From the NCBI GenBank assembly GCA_002296125.1, contig DBHI01000120.1, positions 797-31,935 of the forward strand: DNA of 31,139 nucleotides. Reading direction: 5' to 3'. Below the pieces are notes generated by a model. The model was not told the origin of the DNA, searched no databases, and worked only from the letters and a program-made list of their open reading frames with translations. Source of the stretch: Anaerolineales bacterium UBA832 (GTDB lineage: Bacteria; Chloroflexota; Anaerolineae; Anaerolineales; UBA11657). This document shows, piece by piece, positions 24,470 to 31,139 of the stretch. The stretch's first letter is position 1; each line of letters starts with the position of its first letter. The position numbers and the translations under genes were made by a program.

Positions 24470-25395
24470 GAGTTATTGTTACTGGTGGTGCTGGATTTAT
24501 TGGGTCACATTTGGTTAGTCGACTAATACGTTTGGGTCATGAAGTATTGGTTATAGACAATTTTTCTACAGGTATAAGGAGTAGTGTTCTCCAACAATTA
24601 GATGTTTTAGAGCTTGATTTATCATCTCCTGAATTTGTCAATAAATTACCAAAAGGTGACTTCGATGCTATTTGTCATTTGGCGGCTCAATCAGCTGGAT
24701 CTGTATCAGCTGATAATCCTCTATATGATTTACAGGCTAATGCTATGTCAACTTTGTTGTTATCACGTTGGTGTATAGAGAAGGGAATTTCACGATTCTT
24801 GTATGCTAGCTCAATGGTTACTTATGGTAATACAGATAAATCTCCAGTGTCTGAGGATCAATTGTGTTTACCGCGTTCATACTATGGTGTGTCTAAATTG
24901 ACATCAGAACATTATTTAAGACTTGGAGCCTTAGAGGGATTGAAGCCGACTAGTTTTCGAATGTTTAGTGTCTATGGTCCAGGGCAGGATTTAGAAAATG
25001 TTCGACAGGGAATGGTTAGCATATATTTGTCATACATGCTGCGAGGTGTTGAGGTTCCAGTGACTGGTTCTTTCGAAAGATTTAGAGATTTCATATATAT
25101 TGATGATGTAGTTGATGCTTGGATCAGCGCATTGAATTTATCATCTACTCCTCAGCTAGTTTATAACATTGGTTCTGGATCTGGGACTACTGTACGAGAA
25201 CTTTTGATGTTGCTGCTTCAAACTCTTGATTTGTCATCTGATTATCCTATTTGTGAAATGACTGGTTCAGATAACGATCAATTTGGCTTGTATGCGGATA
25301 TTAATAATATTCGAAATGATCTTGACTGGGTTCCTAATACAGACCTTAGTGAAGGATTACGATTGATGTACGAATGGGCTGCAAAAATACTATAA
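24466..25395 (+). CDS. NAD-dependent epimerase/dehydratase (UDP-hexose 4-epimerase-like)
   Basis: A 309-residue extended SDR. The NAD loop is TGGAGFIGSH at residues 6-15; ICHLAAQSAGSV, LYASSMVTYG with the catalytic serine region, and YYGVSKL with Tyr140 and Lys144 complete the active site. FRDFIYIDDVVDAW is the substrate-binding stretch common in GalE, WbpP and RfbB-type enzymes. The start overlaps the oxidoreductase stop by four bases. It could epimerise C4 of a UDP-sugar or dehydrate an NDP-sugar; sequence alone does not separate these. Confidence 0.88.
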   Translation: MRVIVTGGAGFIGSHLVSRLIRLGHEVLVIDNFSTGIRSSVLQQLDVLELDLSSPEFVNKLPKGDFDAICHLAAQSAGSVSADNPLYDLQANAMSTLLLSRWCIEKGISRFLYASSMVTYGNTDKSPVSEDQLCLPRSYYGVSKLTSEHYLRLGALEGLKPTSFRMFSVYGPGQDLENVRQGMVSIYLSYMLRGVEVPVTGSFERFRDFIYIDDVVDAWISALNLSSTPQLVYNIGSGSGTTVRELLMLLLQTLDLSSDYPICEMTGSDNDQFGLYADINNIRNDLDWVPNTDLSEGLRLMYEWAAKIL

Positions 25396-25439
25396 TCGGT
25401 CTCATAGAAAATAATTAATAATTTCAATAAATTAAAACA

Positions 25440-26339
25440 ATGATAATGAACAAAAATTTTATTACATGTAGAGTGTGTAGTTCTAATGAGTATGATTTAG
25501 TTAGCGCTGATGTGTCAGGTGACCAGAATGCTTCTGTATATAAATGTAGAGATTGTGATTTAGTATATTTGTACCCTATTATGACTGAAGCAGAAGAAAA
25601 AGCTTTTTATGAACAAGAATTTGAAAAGTATATGGAAGGTCGATCGGGTCCTGGTTGGGAAAGTCCTCAGGCACATTTTGCTTCATATCAGTCTGAAGGT
25701 GAACGGAGATTGTCCTTGGTGAGTCCATTTCTATCTAAAGATGATTCATTACTTGAAATTGGTAGTTCTACAGGATATTTTCTTGATGATTTATCTGGAT
25801 ATGTCAAGAAAGTAATTGGAATAGAGCCAAGTAAAGCATATAGGGAATATGCTTTAAGTAGAGGAATACAAACTCTTGAAGCTTTGTCTGATTTAGGTGA
25901 TATGAAATTTGATGTAATTGCAATTTATTATGTACTTGAACATTTGAGAGATCCTGTAGAATATCTTATGAATTTGAAGTCCTTTCTTAATTCTGGAGGG
26001 AGAATTCTTATTGAAGTTCCAAATGTACAAGACATATTAATTTCTAAATATGACATACCAAATTTCGGCCCTTTTTATTGGCAGAAAGTTCATTATCATA
26101 TTTTCTCAAAAGATACACTTTCAGATGTTGTTTGTCGTGCAGGGTTTGGAGTAGAGATTTTTCCAGAACAGCGTTATGATCTTTCGAATCATATGGTATG
26201 GATGATAGAAGGTCGGCCGGGTGGGATGGGACGATACTCTGATATCTTTTCTAAAGAATTAGAAGTTTCTTATTCAGAGGCTTTAAAGAGACATTGGGTA
26301 TGCGATACTATTTTTGCCGTTGTGACCAAGAAAGATTGA
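25440..26339 (+). CDS. Class I methyltransferase with N-terminal cysteine cluster
   Basis: A 299-residue SAM methyltransferase. Two CxxC pairs, Cys10/Cys13 and Cys36/Cys39, form a likely zinc-binding knuckle at the N-terminus. Motif I is LLEIGSSTGYF at 104-114, and FDVIAIYYVLEHLRDP is the motif IV/V region. The C-terminal part has the WQKVHYHIFSKDTLSDV segment typical of this group, in which a related zinc-binding C-methyltransferase branch acts on NDP-sugars. A second ATG two codons downstream is an equally possible start. The same architecture is repeated at 27124-28122. Acceptor unknown. Confidence 0.83.
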   Translation: MIMNKNFITCRVCSSNEYDLVSADVSGDQNASVYKCRDCDLVYLYPIMTEAEEKAFYEQEFEKYMEGRSGPGWESPQAHFASYQSEGERRLSLVSPFLSKDDSLLEIGSSTGYFLDDLSGYVKKVIGIEPSKAYREYALSRGIQTLEALSDLGDMKFDVIAIYYVLEHLRDPVEYLMNLKSFLNSGGRILIEVPNVQDILISKYDIPNFGPFYWQKVHYHIFSKDTLSDVVCRAGFGVEIFPEQRYDLSNHMVWMIEGRPGGMGRYSDIFSKELEVSYSEALKRHWVCDTIFAVVTKKD

Positions 26340-26371
26340 ATTATTGAAATTGATTTTGGAGTATTTTAGGT

Positions 26372-27121
26372 ATGTATACTGAAACATCATTTGAAGGAAA
26401 GGTAGCATTAGTCACAGGATCCGGTAATGGTATTGGTTATGCTATTGGATTGAAATTGATGGAATTAGGTGCAAAAGTTATTTTTCATTATCATTCTCAA
26501 AATGAAAAGTTGTTACAACTTCAGCATATTTATGGTAATGATCAATGTCATGTTGTCCAAGCAGATTTTTCTTCTTCAGGAGATGTATTGAGAATGTTTT
26601 CAGATGCGTGGCAATGGCAAGATAAAATCGACATTTTAGTTAATAATGCTGCGTTAATTGATCCTGTGTCTTCAATTACTAAAATTTCTGAAGATGATTT
26701 ACAGAAGACTATGCAGATTAATTTCTTTGCACCATTTTTGTTGATGAAAATGTTGTTGGAAAATTCTCAGAATACAGGTGAAATTATAAGAATTGCTAGT
26801 ATTAGTAGTATTGCCGTAAAATATAGTGGTTCACCACAAATGGTTCATTATATGGCATCAAAGGCTGCATTAGAATCAGGTACGCTAGCATTAGCGAAAC
26901 ATTCTTCATCGTCCATTTTAGCTAATGTTCTACGTGTTGGTGTTACAAACACAGATGCTCATCAGCGATTAGGTCGAGATGATCTTTCTGAACGGGAGTC
27001 ATTAATACCAATAGGAAGAGCTGCGGAACCGGAGGAGATTGCAGATGTTGTGATCTTTTTAGTTTCCCCATTGAATACTTATTTGACAGGTGCAATTGTA
27101 CCTGTAGCAGGTGGTGAATAG
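26372..27121 (+). CDS. Short-chain dehydrogenase/reductase
   Basis: A 249-residue classical SDR with cofactor loop TGSGNGIG at 15-22, NNAALID, SISSIAVKYSG for the serine, and Tyr160 and Lys164 in YMASK. The C-terminal PEEIADVVIFLVSPLNTYLTGAIVPVAGGE is characteristic of FabG-like members. It lies between two cysteine-cluster methyltransferases and has GGAG ahead of its ATG. A keto-sugar or a sugar-acid reductase role is likely. It could also reduce a beta-ketoacyl group, which would fit the BKACE gene, but nothing in the sequence favours that directly. Confidence 0.88.
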   Translation: MYTETSFEGKVALVTGSGNGIGYAIGLKLMELGAKVIFHYHSQNEKLLQLQHIYGNDQCHVVQADFSSSGDVLRMFSDAWQWQDKIDILVNNAALIDPVSSITKISEDDLQKTMQINFFAPFLLMKMLLENSQNTGEIIRIASISSIAVKYSGSPQMVHYMASKAALESGTLALAKHSSSSILANVLRVGVTNTDAHQRLGRDDLSERESLIPIGRAAEPEEIADVVIFLVSPLNTYLTGAIVPVAGGE

Positions 27122-27123
27122 TT

Positions 27124-28122
27124 GTGAAGGAAATAGATATTAGACCTGCTGATCTTTTTAATGAATTTCTTAAATTATCAGTCGATGATATTAATACATT
27201 CTTTGCAGATAAAAGTTTGTTTAAACATGTTAGATGTCCTGGTTGTGACAGTAATGTGTCCCATCATGGATTAACTAAATATGATTTTACATACTTGCAG
27301 TGTTTGGTATGTGGATCTTTGTATTGTTCCCCACGTCCAAACATTGGACAATTAGAAGAGTTTTATCAGAATGCTAAATCGGTGGAGTTTTGGGCTACTC
27401 ATTTCTATCAGGAAACAGCTGATGCACGGAAGAAATTGATGTTTAGGCCTCGAGCTATGTTAGCTGCTGATCTTTTCTCTGAAAATGTATGGATAGATCA
27501 AGACGTGGAACTACTAGATGTTGGTAGTGGATATGGGATGTTTCTTGATGAAGTCAAAAGAATAGGAAAATTTAATAGCATTGTAGGTATTGAGCCTAAC
27601 GAACAATTTGCTCAAATATGTAGAGAACGTGGTTTTCATATAATCAATAAATATGCTGAAGATATTACAGCTGATGATGTTAGTGCTAATATTGCAACTT
27701 GTTTTGAGGTACTAGAGCATGTGTATGATCCATGTACGTTTTTAAGGAAAGTACAGAAAGCACTTTGTGTAGGTGGCAAGTTGTTGTTGACAACACTTAC
27801 TGCTAATGGGTTTGATATTCAGGTTTTGTGGCAGCATAGTAAGAGTCTTACTCCACCACATCACTTAAATATATTGTCTGTGGAAGGTATGAGACATCTT
27901 TTTGAAAGGAGTGGTTATAGAATTTTAGAGATTGAAACACCAGGGAAATTGGATGTGGATATTGTACTTAATGCTTATAAGGAAAATAACTTTATAAGTG
28001 AATCACGATTTGTTAATTTGTTGATAGCACAAAATAATGAAAAAACAAATAATGCATTTCAGAGATTTTTACAACAGAATAATTTGTCATCTCATATTCA
28101 AGTTGTAGCTGAAAGATTGTAA
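27124..28122 (+). CDS. Class I methyltransferase with N-terminal cysteine cluster
   Basis: A 332-residue SAM methyltransferase. Cys38/Cys41 (CPGCDSN) and Cys60/Cys63 (CLVCGSLYCSPRP) form a rubredoxin-like zinc knuckle. Motif I LLDVGSGYGMF is at about 130-140, and IATCFEVLEHVYDP is the motif IV region. Start is GTG two bases after the SDR stop, so the pair is coupled. The protein is an architectural paralogue of that at 25440-26339 but not close in sequence. Sugar methylation is inferred from context. Confidence 0.83.
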   Translation: MKEIDIRPADLFNEFLKLSVDDINTFFADKSLFKHVRCPGCDSNVSHHGLTKYDFTYLQCLVCGSLYCSPRPNIGQLEEFYQNAKSVEFWATHFYQETADARKKLMFRPRAMLAADLFSENVWIDQDVELLDVGSGYGMFLDEVKRIGKFNSIVGIEPNEQFAQICRERGFHIINKYAEDITADDVSANIATCFEVLEHVYDPCTFLRKVQKALCVGGKLLLTTLTANGFDIQVLWQHSKSLTPPHHLNILSVEGMRHLFERSGYRILEIETPGKLDVDIVLNAYKENNFISESRFVNLLIAQNNEKTNNAFQRFLQQNNLSSHIQVVAERL

Positions 28123-28155
28123 TTATATTTATTATCAATTAAGGTTTAAACTATA

Positions 28156-29013
28156 GTGAGATCATTAATATTTTTAGTGAAAATAATTTTGAAAATACTC
28201 TTTAAGATAAAAAAGAGGTTGTTTCATCAGTCAAATATACGTATATGTTCAGTTAGGAATCATACTGTTTTGTTAGATGTTGATTCCGATATCGAAAATT
28301 TCAGAGCTGATACATATCTATCTAAAGAACCAGAAACATTAGATTGGGTAGAACGTTATTTTCGTCCAGGTGATGTTATATATGATGTTGGAGCCAATAT
28401 TGGTTTATATTCTTTATTTGCTGCTAAATATTTGAATGGTAAATGTAAGATTTATGCATTTGAACCAGAATCTCTTAATTATGCTAAGTTAAATATTAAT
28501 ATCTATTTGAATAATTTAACAGGTTCAATAATACCTTGTTGCTTAGCTTTAACTGATAAGGTTGACTTTGATCAGTTTTATTTGCATCCTGATAATTTCG
28601 AAACGGTTTCAGACCAAAACACACTTACCCCGGGATCGGCATTACATAGTTTTGGACATGCAGAAGATTATAGACAAAACAAATTCCAGCCATTTCATAT
28701 TCAAGGTATGATCGGGGTTTCTTTGGACTATTTGTGGGCTAGTTGGAACATTGGGTTCCCCAATCATATAAAAATCGATGTAGATGGTATTGAGGAAAGG
28801 ATTGCGGCAGGTGGTGTTGATACATTTGCCGATCGACGATTGAGGTCCGTATTGATAGAGGTCTCTAATGCTGATGTTGAACGTAGTCCCATAATTAGAA
28901 AATTGCTTTCTGTAGGATTTTCAATAGTAGATGATTTTGAAATACATTCGAGAGATTCGCTTATAGGTACTGAATTCGAGAATTCGGTTAATGTTGTGTT
29001 TGTACGTGATTAA
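28156..29013 (+). CDS. FkbM-family methyltransferase
   Basis: A 285-residue FkbM-type SAM methyltransferase. Motif I YDVGANIGLYS is at 76-86, the acidic strand-2 end AFEPES at about 101-106, and the family's IKIDVDGIE segment near 205. The first 22 residues are hydrophobic and basic (FLVKIILKILFKIKKRLF) and may anchor the protein to the membrane surface. FkbM proteins methylate hydroxyls of sugars or polyketides. Start is GTG with AAGG 11 bases upstream. The acceptor is unknown. Confidence 0.87.
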   Translation: MRSLIFLVKIILKILFKIKKRLFHQSNIRICSVRNHTVLLDVDSDIENFRADTYLSKEPETLDWVERYFRPGDVIYDVGANIGLYSLFAAKYLNGKCKIYAFEPESLNYAKLNINIYLNNLTGSIIPCCLALTDKVDFDQFYLHPDNFETVSDQNTLTPGSALHSFGHAEDYRQNKFQPFHIQGMIGVSLDYLWASWNIGFPNHIKIDVDGIEERIAAGGVDTFADRRLRSVLIEVSNADVERSPIIRKLLSVGFSIVDDFEIHSRDSLIGTEFENSVNVVFVRD

Positions 29014-29088
29014 ATGACAAAATATCCATTACTTAATATTACAAGGTATGTTTTACGGAAACATTAAGCATCTAAATGAATTATTGAT

Positions 29089-30138
29089 ATGTCAAATATA
29101 TTAAAGGTTGGTATTGCTGGATATGGAGTAGTAGGTAATCGCCGAAGATTTTTTATCGATAAACATACGGATCTCAAGCTAGTGGCAGTATGCGATAGGA
29201 AGTTTGTTGATCAACCCATTCCTGATGATAATATTTGTTATTATACAGATTACCGTAATATATTAGACCATGATATTGATCTTTTGTTTGTTTGTATGAC
29301 AAATGATATTGCACCTGAGGTTACCGTGGCTGGTTTAAACAAGGGAGTACATGTTTTTTGTGAGAAGCCTCCTGGTCGTAATTTAGATGATGTAATCCGA
29401 GTTATGGAATCTGAAAAATTGAAACCTGATTTAAAGTTGAAGTATGGTTTCAATCATCGTTACCATGATTCAATACGCGATGCTATTGAGATTGTTAGAA
29501 CAAAACAATTGGGTGATGTAATTAATATGAGAGGTGTGTACGGTAAATCAAAACTACTAAGCTTTGATACACAATCTAGCCAATGGAGAACCAAACGATC
29601 TTTTTCGGGTGGTGGGATTTTGTTAGATCAGGGAATACACATGGTTGATATGATGCGACTATTTGCAGGAGAATTTGCAGAAGTATATAGTTTTGTTTCT
29701 AATGATTATTGGGGTCATGATGTTGAAGACAATGCTTATGCTTTGATGAGGACTGGTGATGGTATAGTAGCTATGTTGCATTCTTCTGCTACAGAATGGC
29801 GCCATAGATTTAGATTAGAGATTACTTTAGCAAGAGGCATGATTATATTATCTGGTATTTTGTCTGGATCGAAAAGTTATGGTGATGAGACTTTGAAAGT
29901 TGTTTATTCTGGTAAAGATGATAGAGGAGAACCACGAGAGGTAGTGAAATGCTATAGTGAAGATAATTCGTGGAGAGATGAGATTAATGAGTTCGTTGAT
30001 GCTATTTTGAATGATAAAAAAATTATGAGTGGTTCTTCTACTGATGCATTAAAAACTATGCATCTTGTATTTCGTATATATTGTGCTGATGATAACTGGC
30101 GTAACAAATATAATTTGAGCGATACAATACTAAAATAA
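29089..30138 (+). CDS. Gfo/Idh/MocA-family oxidoreductase
   Basis: A 349-residue NAD(P)-dependent oxidoreductase with the Rossmann start VGIAGYGVVGNRR and the catalytic CEKPPGRN motif (Lys93). GFNHRYHDSI and GGGILLDQGIHMVDMM are the usual active-site segments. It differs clearly from the paralogue at 23363-24469. It is followed by kdsB after 14 bases, so it may oxidise a hydroxyl of a ulosonate or of its precursor before activation by CMP. This context is a frequent one in environmental glycan loci as I remember it, but the substrate is not known. Confidence 0.88.
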   Translation: MSNILKVGIAGYGVVGNRRRFFIDKHTDLKLVAVCDRKFVDQPIPDDNICYYTDYRNILDHDIDLLFVCMTNDIAPEVTVAGLNKGVHVFCEKPPGRNLDDVIRVMESEKLKPDLKLKYGFNHRYHDSIRDAIEIVRTKQLGDVINMRGVYGKSKLLSFDTQSSQWRTKRSFSGGGILLDQGIHMVDMMRLFAGEFAEVYSFVSNDYWGHDVEDNAYALMRTGDGIVAMLHSSATEWRHRFRLEITLARGMIILSGILSGSKSYGDETLKVVYSGKDDRGEPREVVKCYSEDNSWRDEINEFVDAILNDKKIMSGSSTDALKTMHLVFRIYCADDNWRNKYNLSDTILK

Positions 30139-30152
30139 TAATAAGGTGATAT

Positions 30153-30914
30153 ATGTTAACTGATGTTGTGGGAGTAATACCAGCTCGTATGGGTTCGAGC
30201 AGATTTCCTGGTAAACCTATAGCTCTTTTGTTAGGACAACCTATGATATTTCATGTGTGGCAACGTTCTAATCTAAGTGGAGTTTTAGATCGCATTGTAA
30301 TAGCAACTTGTGATGAGGAAATTCGGGATGTGGCTGAGGGTTTTGGTGCTGAAGTTGTAATGACTTCTTCTTCTCATGAAAGATCAAATGATAGAGTAGC
30401 TGAAGTAGCGCAAAAATTGCAATGTAACAATATTCTAAACATACAAGGTGATGAGCCGATGGTTCATCCACAATTGATCAAAGATGTAGTTAGCGCATTA
30501 GATATCAATCCTGATTATCAGTGTGTTAATCCGATATCTGAACTCACAAGCGATGATGAAATTCAATCTCCGAATACGGTTAAGGTTGTTGCTAATCTGC
30601 TAGATAGAGTTGTTTATTTTTCCAGATATCCTATTCCATCTGCTTTGGTTAACGAGCGCACTTTTCCTGTTATGAGACAAGTTCCAATATTAGGTTTTCG
30701 TTCAGAATTTTGTATTAAGTTGACTGAGCTTAATCCTGGACCACTTGAGTTACAAGAGGGTATTGATTTGTTGAGAGCTATTGATCATGATTTGCCTGTC
30801 CACGTTATGCGGACAGATTTCCAGACATTTGGTGTAGATACGAAAGATGACAAATTGATTGTGGAAGGATATTTGAAGACAGATGTAATTACTAGTAAAT
30901 ATATGGATGTATAG
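30153..30914 (+). CDS. kdsB: CMP-Kdo synthetase family protein (KdsB)
   Basis: A 253-residue 3-deoxy-manno-octulosonate cytidylyltransferase. The nucleotide loop is IPARMGSSRFPGKPI with Lys21, then VIATCDEEI, SSSHERSNDRVAEVA, and the metal-binding NIQGDEP with Asp100. VYFSRYPIP and QTFGVDTKDDK are further family marks. It makes CMP-Kdo or a CMP-Kdo-like acid. The housekeeping enzyme for lipid A-core synthesis often lies elsewhere; position behind an oxidoreductase and before an IMPase-family gene suggests a copy for a modified octulosonate of the surface glycan. AAGGTGA precedes the ATG. Confidence 0.9.
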   Translation: MLTDVVGVIPARMGSSRFPGKPIALLLGQPMIFHVWQRSNLSGVLDRIVIATCDEEIRDVAEGFGAEVVMTSSSHERSNDRVAEVAQKLQCNNILNIQGDEPMVHPQLIKDVVSALDINPDYQCVNPISELTSDDEIQSPNTVKVVANLLDRVVYFSRYPIPSALVNERTFPVMRQVPILGFRSEFCIKLTELNPGPLELQEGIDLLRAIDHDLPVHVMRTDFQTFGVDTKDDKLIVEGYLKTDVITSKYMDV

Positions 30915-30962
30915 GCGATATGTCTAGTCTTAGCATAATTGATTTATCGACAAATTATTTAT

Positions 30963-31139
30963 ATGGACCAGTTAAAATCTCAAGCATTATTATCATTAGC
31001 TGAATCTGCTGCGCGTGAAGCAGGCCAATTTTTAAGTGCTTGTAAGGTTGAAAGTCGTGCAGTAGAAAAAGAACTATATAGAGATATTAAGTTAAAAGCA
31101 GACATTGAATCTGAACAGATAATTGTGGATATTTTAGCA
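30963..31139 (+). CDS. Inositol-monophosphatase-family phosphatase, N-terminal part
   Basis: Only the first 59 codons are inside the window; the frame stays open to the right edge. The residues MDQLKSQALLSLAESAAREA, then GQFLSACKV and DIKLKADIESEQIIVDIL, match the N-terminal helices of IMPase/CysQ/SuhB proteins, whose conserved Lys-Ala-Asp-x-x-Ser/Glu segment is visible as KADIESE. The catalytic metal site lies beyond the edge. Next to a KdsB homologue it may dephosphorylate a sugar-acid phosphate, but that is inference. There is no convincing ribosome site before the ATG. Confidence 0.75.
   Translation, partial: MDQLKSQALLSLAESAAREAGQFLSACKVESRAVEKELYRDIKLKADIESEQIIVDILA

Noticed and set aside
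29048..29064. Inverted repeat ATGTTT/AAACAT in the gap after the FkbM gene
   Set aside because: A 6-bp stem with a five-base loop and no T-run is expected by chance in AT-rich DNA.

Overview
The window is an AT-rich (about one third G+C by eye), densely packed surface-glycan biosynthesis locus. It holds 31 protein genes and no rRNA, tRNA, insertion sequence or CRISPR array. A KdsB-type CMP-ulosonate synthetase, several NDP-sugar enzymes, clear Shine-Dalgarno sites and one consensus sigma70-type promoter point to a Gram-negative bacterium. I cannot name the genus from sequence alone. GTG and TTG starts are frequent, and two junctions share a 14-nt overlap with a TTG start.

Layout. (a) 1-18800, all on the plus strand and spaced like one long operon: the end of a LegC-like aminotransferase; a large unrecognised probable transferase; PseB and PseC; a glutamine-dependent amidotransferase (AsnB type); a FemAB/GNAT-like acyltransferase; a divergent DegT-like protein; a second large probable transferase; an aldo/keto reductase; a methyltransferase; a NeuB/PseI-type synthase; a sugar N-formyltransferase; a DegT aminotransferase; a WbqC protein; an SpsF/PseF cytidylyltransferase; a class III aminotransferase. 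(b) 18909-20400, minus strand: a two-gene unit encoding a BKACE-family beta-keto acid cleavage enzyme and a PglD/NeuD-type acyltransferase, with its own promoter. (c) 20566 to the right edge, plus strand: PseG; a PIG-L deacetylase; a D-2-hydroxyacid dehydrogenase; a Gfo/Idh/MocA oxidoreductase; an NAD-dependent epimerase; two cysteine-cluster methyltransferases around an SDR; an FkbM methyltransferase; a second Gfo/Idh/MocA enzyme; KdsB; and the start of an inositol-monophosphatase-family protein.

How the genes work together. PseB, PseC, PseG, a NeuB-family synthase and an SpsF/PseF-type cytidylyltransferase cover most of a CMP-pseudaminic acid pathway. No canonical short PseH acetyltransferase is visible. 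Three other acyl-group enzymes (formyltransferase, FemAB/GNAT-like, PglD/NeuD-like) could fill that step, so a non-standard N-acyl nonulosonate is a reasonable inference. A second ulosonate module (Gfo/Idh, KdsB, IMPase-family) closes the window, and a legionaminic-type module may lie to the left. All genes appear cytosolic. No flippase, polymerase or ABC exporter is present, so assembly and export must be encoded elsewhere.

The strongest leads are the BKACE-acyltransferase pair, the missing PseH with a formyltransferase translationally coupled to the synthase, the two large unassigned transferases with their companion genes, and the unusual DNA around pseG: an (AT)10 tract upstream and mutually exclusive palindromes downstream.
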